Shown piece after piece: positions 1 to 6,107 of a stretch of 10,506 nucleotides of DNA. Below the pieces are notes generated by a model that was given only the letters and a program-made list of their open reading frames with translations, had not been told where the DNA came from and ran no database searches. The stretch's first letter is position 1. The number at the start of each line of letters is the position of its first letter. Location: assembly GCA_910587495.1 (NCBI GenBank), contig CAJUMT010000120.1:1-10506 (forward strand), in the 5' to 3' direction. The translations under genes and the position numbers were made by a program. This stretch comes from an uncultured Lachnospiraceae bacterium. Lineage in GTDB: Bacteria; Bacillota_A; Clostridia; Lachnospirales; Lachnospiraceae.

Positions 1-38
1 ATTCGTATGAATCACATCGCCCCCTGTTCTGGACTATC

Positions 39-56
39 TATTTCCCGACAGCCCCC
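39..56 (-). other. Possible insertion-sequence terminal repeat at the left edge
   Basis: Read on the minus strand this stretch begins GGGGGCTGTCGGGAAATA. That resembles the GGGGCTGTC-type ends I associate with some clostridial transposons (IS1182-like). If real, the element would extend leftward out of the window. No transposase sequence and no second end are visible, and a target duplication cannot be tested. The rest of positions 1-65 shows no gene. This is a weak, motif-only call. Confidence 0.15.
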
Positions 57-65
57 TTTGGAAAA

Positions 66-284
66 TCAGTTATCAAGTTCTCGTTTTGCCTGTTTCATTG
101 CCTTTCTGGTAACTTCATCAATGACCGCCGCAAGACCTGTTTTCGCGAATGCTGTCATAATGGCGTATAATTTGTCGGCTACTGCAAAGGCCACTATGGA
201 GATAAATAACACAAACCAAGAAATCCCGCTGGTTCTATTTTTCAGAATCAGCGGGATTTTCACCCTTGCGAGAATCACCCTCAT
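66..284 (-). CDS. Doubtful 72-aa single-helix membrane protein after fruA
   Basis: A 72-codon frame begins 15 bases after the fruA stop on the same strand. The product is not recognised. It has a basic N-terminus, one hydrophobic segment at about residues 24-44 (beginning WFVLFISIVAFAV), and a charged, amphipathic tail rich in Lys, Arg and Glu ending KRELDN. This would fit a small bitopic membrane protein with a cytoplasmic helix. The ribosome binding site is poor: only AAGG about 9 bases before the ATG. Codons 9 to about 22 coincide with a long hairpin that may be the fru terminator, which argues against efficient translation from this start. It could be a real small gene, a remnant, or chance. 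Only the open frame and the hydrophobic segment are directly seen. Confidence 0.3.
   Translation of the reverse strand: MRVILARVKIPLILKNRTSGISWFVLFISIVAFAVADKLYAIMTAFAKTGLAAVIDEVTRKAMKQAKRELDN
221..259 (-). terminator. Hairpin after fruA, probable terminator
   Basis: An 11-bp perfect inverted repeat (AAATCCCGCTG pairing with CAGCGGGATTT) is extended inward, past one mismatch, by about 5 more pairs closing on an A-rich loop. It lies about 40 bases after the fruA stop. On the minus strand it is followed by TTTCTTGGTTTG, a mediocre U-tract. The position fits termination of the fruK-fruA transcript, but the tract is interrupted and the hairpin sits inside a small open frame. Confidence 0.5.
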
Positions 285-299
285 TTGGCTAGGCCTTAC

Positions 300-2219
300 T
301 TATGGCTGCGCCACTTTCTTCTTAAGCAGCCCTAAAAGTACCGCTCCTGCCACGGTTCCAATCACAAGCGCCACCAGGTACATAAGCGCGCCGCCTACCA
401 CCGGTACTACGAAGATGCCGCCGTGGGGCGCCATCAGCGTACACCCAAACGCCATGGACAGGGCGCCTGCCACACCCGAGCCGACCACACAGGCCGGAAG
501 CACATGAAGGGGATCGGACGCGGCAAAGGGGATTGCGCCTTCGGTGATGAATGCCAGACCCATGATAAAGTTGACAGGGCCGGATTCCCGTTCTTCTTTC
601 GTAAATTTATCCTTAAATAGTAAGCTTGCAAGGGCAATCGCACAGGGCGGAACCATACCGCCGATCATGACTGCCGCCATAATATGATAATTTCCTGCCG
701 CGATGGATGCCGTACCGAACACATATGCCGCTTTATTGAAGGGGCCTCCCATATCAACAGCCATCATGCCTGCTACGATAATGCCTAAAAGTATCCGGCT
801 GGAGCCGCCCATGTTGGTCAGCGCTGTATTTAATGCCGTGTTTAACGCTCCGATCGGCGGTTCTACACAGAACTGCATGATCAGTCCCATCAGAAGGATG
901 CCGCACAGCGGATATAAAAGTACAGGCGCAATCTTTTCAATGGCCTGGGGCAGTTTGGAGAATACTTTAATGAGGAACAGGATCAGGTAGCCTGCGATAA
1001 AACCTGCCGCCAGTGCGCCTAAGAACCCGGATTTACCTCCGGACGCCATCATACCGCCTACAAATCCCACTGCCAGCCCGGGACGGTCCGCGATGCTCAT
1101 GGCGATAAATCCAGCCAGAACCGGCAGCATGAATCCAAACGCTGTGTCGCCGATGCCTTTTAAGGTAGCCGCTATCGGCGTGATCGTACCAAATCCCGAC
1201 CTTGCCTCATCGGAGAGAGCATTCATATCCACGCACAGGCCGTCGATCAAGAATGCCAGCGCGATCAGGATACCGCCGCCTACTACGAAGGGAAGCATAT
1301 GGGATACGCCGTTCATAAGCTGCATATAAATCTTATGCCCCATGCCGCCAGACGTACTTGCCGAAGACGCTGCCGCCGACGGATTCCCCGCCTGATAGAC
1401 CGGCACATCCCCGCTCATAGCCCTTGCCACCAGCTGATCTGCCTTGCTGATGCCGTCGGACACCTGGCATTCGATCAGTTTCTTGCCGTGGAAACGGTCC
1501 ATAGGCACTTTCGTATCCGCGGCTATGATGATGCAGTCCGCGTCCTTGATTTCCTGATCTGTCAGCACGTTCTTGGCGCCTCCGGAACCTCTGGTTTCCA
1601 CTTTGACAAAACAGCCTGCCGCGCGGGCAGCTTTTTCAATGCCTTCCGCCGCCATATAAGTATGCGCAATCCCTGTGGGGCATCCTGTGACAGCCAGGAT
1701 TTTAAAAGCGCCTTCGGCGGATACGGCGTTCTGTGCCGCCAGCTGGTCGTTCAGATCAGGCTTTTCATCATCGGCCTTATCCACGATCTCGAGAAATTCT
1801 TCCACTGTGGAAGCATTTTTCAGATTCTTTGAAAAATCCTCATCCATCAAAAGCATGGACAGCTTGCTCAGTACATCCAGATGGACATTATCTTTTGTGT
1901 TGGGCGCCGCGATCAGAAAGATCAGGTGAACCGGCTCTCCGTCCAGGGAATCAAAATCCACACCGTCTTTTACGACCATGGCTGCCAGTCCGGGTTTGCT
2001 GACGAAAGGTCCCTTTCCGTGGGGGATTGCGATACCTTCGCCGATGCCGGTGGTGCTTTCCTCTTCCCGCCTGTACACTTCCTGGCGGTACGCTTCTTTA
2101 TCGTTTATCTTTTCACTTTTGATCATCAAATCGACCATCTGGTCTAAAGCTTCTTTTTTAGAAGTGGGCGCTCCGGTCAGGGAGACGCTTCTCTTGTCCA
2201 GTAAATCTGTTATTCTCAT
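300..2219 (-). CDS. fruA: PTS fructose transporter, EIIABC fusion
   Basis: This is the fructose permease of the phosphotransferase system. It takes up fructose and phosphorylates it to fructose-1-phosphate at the membrane, using phosphate passed from HPr. All 639 residues are present in the order EIIA-EIIB-EIIC, as in Bacillus FruA (about 635 aa). EIIA (about 1-150) has the phosphorylatable His67 in GIAIPHGKG. EIIB (about 172-270) has Cys180 in VTGCPTGIAHT. EIIC (about 295-639) is strongly hydrophobic with the family signatures DMGGPFNKAAYVFG, ITEGAIPFAASDP and MAPHGGIFVVP. An Ala/Ser/Gly-rich linker lies around residues 275-293. The start is set by AGGAGG five bases upstream of ATG. fruK lies upstream on the same strand across a 224-base gap holding two structured elements, so fruA may be separately tuned. 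No key residue is missing. Confidence 0.96.
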   Translation of the reverse strand: MRITDLLDKRSVSLTGAPTSKKEALDQMVDLMIKSEKINDKEAYRQEVYRREEESTTGIGEGIAIPHGKGPFVSKPGLAAMVVKDGVDFDSLDGEPVHLIFLIAAPNTKDNVHLDVLSKLSMLLMDEDFSKNLKNASTVEEFLEIVDKADDEKPDLNDQLAAQNAVSAEGAFKILAVTGCPTGIAHTYMAAEGIEKAARAAGCFVKVETRGSGGAKNVLTDQEIKDADCIIIAADTKVPMDRFHGKKLIECQVSDGISKADQLVARAMSGDVPVYQAGNPSAAASSASTSGGMGHKIYMQLMNGVSHMLPFVVGGGILIALAFLIDGLCVDMNALSDEARSGFGTITPIAATLKGIGDTAFGFMLPVLAGFIAMSIADRPGLAVGFVGGMMASGGKSGFLGALAAGFIAGYLILFLIKVFSKLPQAIEKIAPVLLYPLCGILLMGLIMQFCVEPPIGALNTALNTALTNMGGSSRILLGIIVAGMMAVDMGGPFNKAAYVFGTASIAAGNYHIMAAVMIGGMVPPCAIALASLLFKDKFTKEERESGPVNFIMGLAFITEGAIPFAASDPLHVLPACVVGSGVAGALSMAFGCTLMAPHGGIFVVPVVGGALMYLVALVIGTVAGAVLLGLLKKKVAQP

Positions 2220-2226
2220 ATTATCC

Positions 2227-2243
2227 TCCTATTAAAGTTCCGC
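2227..2243 (-). repeat. Flank repeat, downstream copy, next to the fruA ribosome binding site
   Basis: On the minus strand this reads GCGGAACTTTAATAGGA and runs into the fruA Shine-Dalgarno sequence. A second copy with one extra A lies at 2341-2358. The two copies close two consecutive units of about 110 bases between fruK and fruA. Confidence 0.7.
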
Positions 2244-2329
2244 AACTCCCCGCCAGACCCCTCTGTACTGGGAGCATTTCCAGCCGCCTGGGCGTCTGTA
2301 AATCCTCCCGGGGTCTTCTGGTTCGTTGC
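2242..2329 (-). ncRNA. Structured leader element, copy 2 (fruA-proximal)
   Basis: The minus-strand RNA folds into one long arm. The outer pair is GCAAC/GTTGC. P1 is AGACCCC/GGGGTCT. P2 is GGGAG/CTCCC, stacked directly on P1 on the 5' side and separated on the 3' side by the bulge AGTACAGA. Then come a G-G mismatch, P3 ATTT/AAAT, an A-G mismatch, P4 CAG/CTG, another A-G mismatch, and P5 CGC/GCG with a four-base loop. Copy 1 has the same order of helices, mismatches and bulge with different helix sequences. The element ends just before the fruA ribosome binding site, which suggests cis control of fruA. The pairing is seen; the function is inference. Confidence 0.55.
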
Positions 2330-2340
2330 TGTTTTATAAT

Positions 2341-2358
2341 TCCTATTTAAAGTTCCGC
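2341..2358 (-). repeat. Flank repeat, upstream copy
   Basis: The minus strand reads GCGGAACTTTAAATAGGA, matching 2227-2243 except for one inserted A. A second shared word, ATAAAACAGC on the minus strand, occurs at 2328-2337 and again at 2438-2447, where it includes the fruK stop codon. Together these words delimit two tandem units with a period of about 110-114 bases. Confidence 0.7.
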
Positions 2359-2361
2359 TCC

Positions 2362-2434
2362 ATCCCTTCAGCGCCGGTACTAGAACGGTTTCCGGTCGCT
2401 TTGCGCCCTGAAATCGTTCTGGCGCTTTCGGGAT
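2362..2434 (-). ncRNA. Structured leader element, copy 1 (fruK-proximal)
   Basis: The minus-strand RNA forms a 26-pair imperfect hairpin just after the fruK stop. The outer pair is ATCCC/GGGAT with a symmetrical GAA/GAA internal loop. P1 is AGCGCC/GGCGCT. P2 is AGAACG/CGTTCT, with a 3'-side bulge AGTACC between P2 and P1. Then come an A-C mismatch, P3 TTTC/GAAA, an A-G mismatch, P4 GG/CC, a G-A mismatch, and P5 CGC/GCG with an AAA loop. There is no U-tract after it, so it is not a simple terminator. The match in architecture to copy 2 is the main evidence for a real element. Confidence 0.55.
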
Positions 2435-2443
2435 TTCGCTGTT

Positions 2444-3355
2444 TTATTCCGCATTTAACGCATCATAGATTTTATAGATTTCTTCCTTGGTTGCCAGCAG
2501 ATCTGAGTATGCGCTGGCGCTCCCCGCCGAGATCCCCATATGGAACGCATGGCGGTAATCCTGTTTCTGCGCCCAGCCTGCCACAAAGCCTGCCACCATG
2601 GAGTCTCCGGCTCCGACAGCGTTGACCAGTTTCCCTTTGGGCGCCGGCTGCATAAAGACTTCTCCGTTCTCCGCTGCCAGGACCGCTCCTTCGCCTGCCA
2701 TGGACACTAGTACGTTCCTGGCTCCCTTTTCCTGAAGCTTTTTGGCGTAAGGGATTACTTCTTCTCTGGTGGTAAGTGTTACATCAAAAATCTCTCCCAG
2801 TTCATGATTGTTCGGCTTAATCAGGAACGGATGGTACTCCAGCACATTTAAGAGAAGGTTCTTCGTGGCGTCTACTACGAACCGGATGCCCCGTCCGCTT
2901 AAATGCGCCAGTATATCATGGTAAATGGAATCCGGCATACTTTCCGGTATGCTGCCTGCCAGCACCAGAAGATCTCCTTCTTTAAGCTGGTCAAGCTTCT
3001 CCATCAGACGGTCAATATCCTGCTTGCTGATGGAAGGCCCCTGACCGTTGATCTCCGTTCCGTCAAAATCCTTCATCTTAATATTGATCCTGGAAAATCC
3101 GTTTTTAATCTGTATAAAATCGCAGTGAAAACCGATTCCCTTCATCTTTTTTAAGATTTCTTCTCCGGTAAACCCCGCCGTAAACCCAAGCGCAACATTC
3201 TCAATGCCCAAATTTTGAAGCACGGTGGAGACGTTGATGCCTTTTCCTCCTGGAAGCATCTGCTCCGCACAGGTACGGTTCGTCTTACCCATCTGAAAAT
3301 CTTTCATGGATACGATGTAATCCAGCGACGGATTAAATGTAACAGTATAGATCAC
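2444..3355 (-). CDS. fruK: 1-phosphofructokinase
   Basis: The enzyme phosphorylates fructose-1-phosphate with ATP to fructose-1,6-bisphosphate, feeding sugar delivered by FruA into glycolysis in the cytoplasm. The 303-aa product is full length for the PfkB/ribokinase family. The N-terminus IYTVTFNPSLDYIV is typical of FruK. The first PfkB signature PGGKGINVS is at residues 35-43, and the second, AVGAGDSMVAGF, holds the anion hole and catalytic base Asp251. The start is a GTG at 3355, fixed by the conserved N-terminus. The best Shine-Dalgarno, AAGGAG, overlaps this GTG, so initiation probably uses the weaker GAGAGGG eight bases upstream. A sigma-A promoter with an overlapping operator lies 40-70 bases upstream, facing away from the DeoR regulator. 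LacC-type tagatose-6-phosphate kinase is the main alternative, but the adjacent fruA favours FruK. Confidence 0.94.
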   Translation of the reverse strand: MIYTVTFNPSLDYIVSMKDFQMGKTNRTCAEQMLPGGKGINVSTVLQNLGIENVALGFTAGFTGEEILKKMKGIGFHCDFIQIKNGFSRINIKMKDFDGTEINGQGPSISKQDIDRLMEKLDQLKEGDLLVLAGSIPESMPDSIYHDILAHLSGRGIRFVVDATKNLLLNVLEYHPFLIKPNNHELGEIFDVTLTTREEVIPYAKKLQEKGARNVLVSMAGEGAVLAAENGEVFMQPAPKGKLVNAVGAGDSMVAGFVAGWAQKQDYRHAFHMGISAGSASAYSDLLATKEEIYKIYDALNAE

Positions 3356-3396
3356 TCCTTGTTCCCTCTCTTTCTTCTGTTCTTGTTGATGGCTTT

Positions 3397-3425
3397 ATTA
3401 TACGATCATATTCAGTCAAAGTCAA
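3397..3425 (-). promoter_or_regulatory. Sigma-A promoter of fruK-fruA
   Basis: On the minus strand a -35 TTGACT (3420-3425) and a perfect -10 TATAAT (3397-3402) are separated by 17 bases. It points at fruK. The -35 and spacer lie under the first TCARTCA pair, as expected of a repressed promoter. Confidence 0.8.
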
Positions 3426-3428
3426 TCA
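3412..3428. promoter_or_regulatory. Operator candidate 1 (TCAGTCA-N3-TCAATCA)
   Basis: Two TCARTCA words start 10 bases apart, at 3412 and 3422, within the -35 and spacer of the fruK promoter. The DeoR family often binds direct repeats in helical phase. Binding here would block polymerase. The likely ligand-sensing partner is the adjacent DeoR protein, with fructose-1-phosphate as inferred inducer. Confidence 0.55.
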
Positions 3429-3474
3429 TATTTATGCACAAATTTGACGGTTTATTTTTGTTAAATATTCACAA

Positions 3475-3491
3475 TCAATCATTTTCAGTCA
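3475..3491. promoter_or_regulatory. Operator candidate 2 (TCAATCA-N3-TCAGTCA)
   Basis: A second pair of TCARTCA words starts at 3475 and 3485, again 10 bases apart. It lies 63 bases (about six helical turns) from the first pair and just upstream of the probable regulator promoter. The word order is swapped relative to site 1. This suggests autoregulation or looping between the two sites. Confidence 0.5.
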
Positions 3492-3496
3492 AAATA

Positions 3497-3524
3497 TTGC
3501 AATTTTACAATTTAAGGGTAAAAT
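3497..3524 (+). promoter_or_regulatory. Probable promoter of the DeoR regulator
   Basis: TTGCAA (3497-3502) and TAAAAT (3519-3524) are 16 bases apart, giving a short leader before the ATG at 3550. The match is moderate. An alternative -35, TTGACG at 3444-3449, has no good -10 at the right distance. Confidence 0.4.
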
Positions 3525-3549
3525 AAAATCAGAAAGGTTGGATATAGTT

Positions 3550-4296
3550 ATGTTGACAGGAAAAAGACAGGAAGAAATTTTAAAATTTGTAAAAACGCAG
3601 GGAAGTGTCACCGTCCAGGAATTGACGGATCATTTTCAGACTTCCGAATCCACCATACGGCGGGATCTTCATGTACTGGATCAAAAGGGGGAACTTACGA
3701 AAGTATTCGGCGGAGCCGTCTACAAAGAAAGAGAACTGAATACGAAAGAAGAAAGAGTGGCTTTTCGCCAGGAATTAAACCGCGAAGAAAAAATGCGGAT
3801 CGGAAAATATGCCGCCTCCCTGATCACGCCGGAAGATTTCGTTTATCTGGATGCGGGAACTACTACTGGAGCCATGATCCCCCATCTGACAGAACGATCC
3901 GCCTCCTTTGTGACCAACGCGGTTTCCCATGCGCTTCTGCTGGCGGAAAACGGCTTTCGGGTCATATTAATAGGAGGGGAACTGAAAAGCTCCACGGAAG
4001 CCATTGTAGGAAATGAAGCTTTTGTCACCCTCCATAAATATCATTTTACCAAAGGATTCTTCGGTACAAACGGCATCAGCCGGCGAACGGGCTTTACCAC
4101 GCCCGATATAAACGAAGCCATGATCAAGCAATGCGCCATGGGGCATACCCGCTTTGCCTATGTCCTGTGCGACTACAGCAAATTCAGCCTGATCTCGCCC
4201 GTAAGCTTCGGAGAATTTTCATCCGCGCAGGTTGTTACAGACCGGATACCGGATGAAAGCTATCGGGACGCGGATAACCTGATCGTCGTGGACTGA
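3550..4296 (+). CDS. fruR: DeoR-family transcriptional repressor of the fru genes
   Basis: This is a DNA-binding regulator in the cytoplasm, probably controlling the divergent fruK-fruA. From ATG 3550 it is 248 aa, normal for the family. The N-terminus MLTGKRQEEILKFV and the helix-turn-helix around residues 18-42 (QTSESTIRRDLHVL), followed by KVFGGAVY, are classic DeoR/GlpR features. The C-terminal sugar-phosphate sensor domain shows LDAGTTTGAMIPHL, IGGELKSSTEAIVG and GTNGISRRTGFTTPD. An in-frame TTG at 3538 is possible but sits directly against AGAAAGG; the ATG at 3550 gives the standard family N-terminus. The symbol rests on context. By family, a sugar phosphate, most likely fructose-1-phosphate, would relieve repression. 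The gene ends exactly where the convergent hsp20 ends, with no terminator visible between them. Confidence 0.9.
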   Translation: MLTGKRQEEILKFVKTQGSVTVQELTDHFQTSESTIRRDLHVLDQKGELTKVFGGAVYKERELNTKEERVAFRQELNREEKMRIGKYAASLITPEDFVYLDAGTTTGAMIPHLTERSASFVTNAVSHALLLAENGFRVILIGGELKSSTEAIVGNEAFVTLHKYHFTKGFFGTNGISRRTGFTTPDINEAMIKQCAMGHTRFAYVLCDYSKFSLISPVSFGEFSSAQVVTDRIPDESYRDADNLIVVD

Positions 4297-4737
4297 TTAC
4301 CCTTCGATCAAAATCGCTTTGCTCTCATTGAGCTTTGGCTGCGGATCTTTTTTGGGAACGGTCAGCTTCAGGATGCCGTTCTCAAAAACCGCACGGACGT
4401 CCTCCTGGGTGACGTCATCCCCCACATAAAAACTTCTTTGATAATGTCCGCTGTAGCGTTCCTGGCGAATATATTTTCCTTTCTCATCCTTTTGTTCCTC
4501 GGTGTTCTGCCGGGTAGCCTTGATAGTAAGATATCCGTCTTTTAATTCTGCCTGCAAATCTTCTTTACGAAATCCCGGAAGCTCCAGATCAATCTGATAG
4601 GACTCTCCTAAATCCTGTACATCTGCTTTCATAGCAGGCACCGTACCGATACGGTTGGGGCGATAGTATGAAGAATTGGCAAAATCCTCAAAAAAGTCAT
4701 CCATAAAGCTTCTTCCAAAAATATCTGTTAACAACAT
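4297..4737 (-). CDS. hsp20: Small heat shock protein, Hsp20 family
   Basis: This is an ATP-independent holdase chaperone of the alpha-crystallin family that binds unfolding proteins in the cytoplasm and forms oligomers. The 146-aa length is typical. The N-terminal arm (about 1-35) is rich in Phe and Asp. The alpha-crystallin domain (about 36-130) carries the ELPGFRKEDLQAELKDG strand region and the signature ENGILKLTVPK at 119-129. The C-terminal tail has the ILI motif at 142-144 that docks on neighbouring dimers. The start follows a near-perfect AAGGAGG eight bases upstream. The gene is monocistronic, with its own sigma-A promoter and a palindromic operator. Its stop codon directly adjoins that of the convergent DeoR gene. 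Confidence 0.95.
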   Translation of the reverse strand: MLLTDIFGRSFMDDFFEDFANSSYYRPNRIGTVPAMKADVQDLGESYQIDLELPGFRKEDLQAELKDGYLTIKATRQNTEEQKDEKGKYIRQERYSGHYQRSFYVGDDVTQEDVRAVFENGILKLTVPKKDPQPKLNESKAILIEG

Positions 4738-4794
4738 ATGTCATACCTCCTTGTGTATAGAACAGGATTCTCATTGAAACCTGCGCTTGTTTTA

Positions 4795-4819
4795 TTTGTT
4801 ATATATGTTATATAACAAA
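4795..4819. promoter_or_regulatory. 25-bp palindromic operator at the hsp20 promoter
   Basis: There are perfect 11-bp arms, TTTGTTATATA and its complement, around a TGT spacer. A second perfect palindrome, GTTATATAAC, is nested at 4807-4816. The site covers the -10 box and the expected transcription start of hsp20. It matches neither CIRCE (TTAGCACTC-N9-GAGTGCTAA) nor tandem CtsR heptads. The binding protein is unknown. Confidence 0.6.
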
Positions 4820-4835
4820 AACGCAAAAATGTCAA
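4807..4835 (-). promoter_or_regulatory. Sigma-A promoter of hsp20
   Basis: On the minus strand a consensus -35 TTGACA (4830-4835) is followed after 17 bases by TATAAC (4807-4812). The leader is about 60-65 bases and ends in AAGGAGG. A strong housekeeping promoter under a palindrome suggests control by derepression, not by an alternative sigma factor. Confidence 0.75.
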
Positions 4836-4845
4836 TAGGAAATTT

Positions 4846-4891
4846 AAAAAAATTTGGGGCAAATCTGTATCTACCTACAGCTTTGCCCCAA
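4846..4891 (-). terminator. Rho-independent terminator of cfa
   Basis: The 10-bp stem TTGGGGCAAA/TTTGCCCCAA (4854-4891) continues inward with CTGTA/TACAG around a six-base loop. On the minus strand it is followed by seven T residues (4852-4846). It lies about 40 bases after the cfa stop and just before the hsp20 promoter. Confidence 0.88.
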
Positions 4892-4933
4892 TGATTCATA
4901 AACTATACATCATTCACTTTTATAATACACCGA

Positions 4934-6106
4934 TCAATACCACCTGGTCATGGGCAGATCGTTATTGATTCCGTTCGTCCAGAGAATCTGGTGCAGGTCG
5001 ATTACCCCGTCCATGAAGGTCGCCGCACAAGAACACAGATACAGCTCCCACATTCTGGCAAAGCGCTCATCGAACATCTCTGTTACCTCCCGGCGATGAC
5101 TCTGGAAGTTCTCATTCCAGCAAAGCAACGTCCGGCTGTAATGGCGGCGCAGGCTTTCCACATCCAGCGTATACAGGTTAAGTTCCGCCGCGATGTTAAG
5201 CATTTCCCTTAAGCTGGGTACGACGCCTCCGGGAAAAATATATTTCTTCATCCACGCGTCTCCGGGATGCTCTTTTAACGCGCTGATAAAATGTAAGAGA
5301 ATCAACCCACCCGGCTTTAGCACCTGTTGCATGCATTCCATATAAGTTCTGTAATTGTCTCTTCCCACATGTTCTATCATGCCCACACTGACAACCCGGT
5401 CAAAAGAGACTCCTAAAGAATTTAAGTCACGGTAATCCAACAGTTCCACCTTAAGAAAATCCTCCAGATGTTCTTTACTGATCTGCTCTTCAAAGGCTTT
5501 TTTCTGCTCTTTGCTCAGCGTAATTCCCACGCCATGGACCTTGTATCTTTTTGCCGCCCGCAGAAGTAAAAATCCCCAGCCGCAACCGATATCGCACACC
5601 GTCATTCCTTCTTTCAGGTACAGCTTTTCAAGGATACGGTCCACTTTATTGCACTGAGCCTCATAGAGCGTATCTTCTTCCCTTTTAAAATACCCGCAGG
5701 AATAACTAAGAGTTTCGTCCAGCCACAGGCGATAAAAATCATTGCCAATATCGTAATGCGAACAAACTTCTTTTTTCTGGTTCCTTTTGGAAACGGAAGA
5801 AAACATCAGCTTCCCCAGCGCTTTCGTGTCAGTGGAAAATTTTCCCATCTGTCCCATAAAACAGCGAAGCGTCGGGTACAGCTCTCCCTCCACCTGTATA
5901 TCGCCATCCATGTAGGCTTCTCCTAATGCAAGGGAAGTACTTGTCAAGAGTTCTTTTACCTTCGGTATATGGCGGAAGGCAACAGAAAAAGCCGGTTCCC
6001 CCTCCCCGATCTGATGCCGCTCTCCATGCAGCACCAGTGTAAACGGACAGTCGTCGAACCGGCTCATATATTTGATAAATTCATGGTCAACCAGATTCAT
6101 GGCCAT
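4934..6106 (-). CDS. cfa: Cyclopropane-fatty-acyl-phospholipid synthase
   Basis: The enzyme transfers a methylene group from S-adenosylmethionine to the double bond of unsaturated acyl chains in membrane phospholipids, making cyclopropane rings that protect against acid and other stress. The product is 390 aa, full length. An N-terminal lipid-interacting domain (about 1-100) precedes the methyltransferase domain. The family signature HYDIGNDFYRLWLDETLSYS is at 117-136, the SAM-binding motif VCDIGCGWGFL at 170-180, then GMIEHVGRDNYRTYM and FPGGVVPS. The first ATG (6106) lies four bases after GGAG and a second ATG (6100) ten bases after, so either may be used. It is the last gene of the punA-rpoN-cfa cluster, 66 bases after rpoN and followed by a strong terminator. 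Confidence 0.94.
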   Translation of the reverse strand: MAMNLVDHEFIKYMSRFDDCPFTLVLHGERHQIGEGEPAFSVAFRHIPKVKELLTSTSLALGEAYMDGDIQVEGELYPTLRCFMGQMGKFSTDTKALGKLMFSSVSKRNQKKEVCSHYDIGNDFYRLWLDETLSYSCGYFKREEDTLYEAQCNKVDRILEKLYLKEGMTVCDIGCGWGFLLLRAAKRYKVHGVGITLSKEQKKAFEEQISKEHLEDFLKVELLDYRDLNSLGVSFDRVVSVGMIEHVGRDNYRTYMECMQQVLKPGGLILLHFISALKEHPGDAWMKKYIFPGGVVPSLREMLNIAAELNLYTLDVESLRRHYSRTLLCWNENFQSHRREVTEMFDERFARMWELYLCSCAATFMDGVIDLHQILWTNGINNDLPMTRWY

Positions 6107-6107
6107 T

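Noticed and set aside
7..507. 166-codon open frame on the plus strand
   Set aside because: It runs through the post-fru hairpin and antisense to the end of fruA, with no family-like motifs and no good start signal.
1299..1832. 177-codon open frame on the plus strand
   Set aside because: It is antisense to intact fruA, with His/Arg/Cys-rich composition and no recognisable domain.
2362..2434. Simple transcription terminator after fruK
   Set aside because: The hairpin is long and internally mismatched, has no U-tract after it, and is repeated with the same layout before fruA.
3412..3428. CtsR heat-shock operator
   Set aside because: AGTCAAAGTCAA resembles CtsR heptads, but the heptads lack the required three-base spacing and the target is a sugar operon with its own DeoR regulator.
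3538..3549. TTG start for the DeoR regulator
   Set aside because: It directly abuts its ribosome binding site. ATG 3550 gives the family-standard MLTxxRQxxIL beginning.
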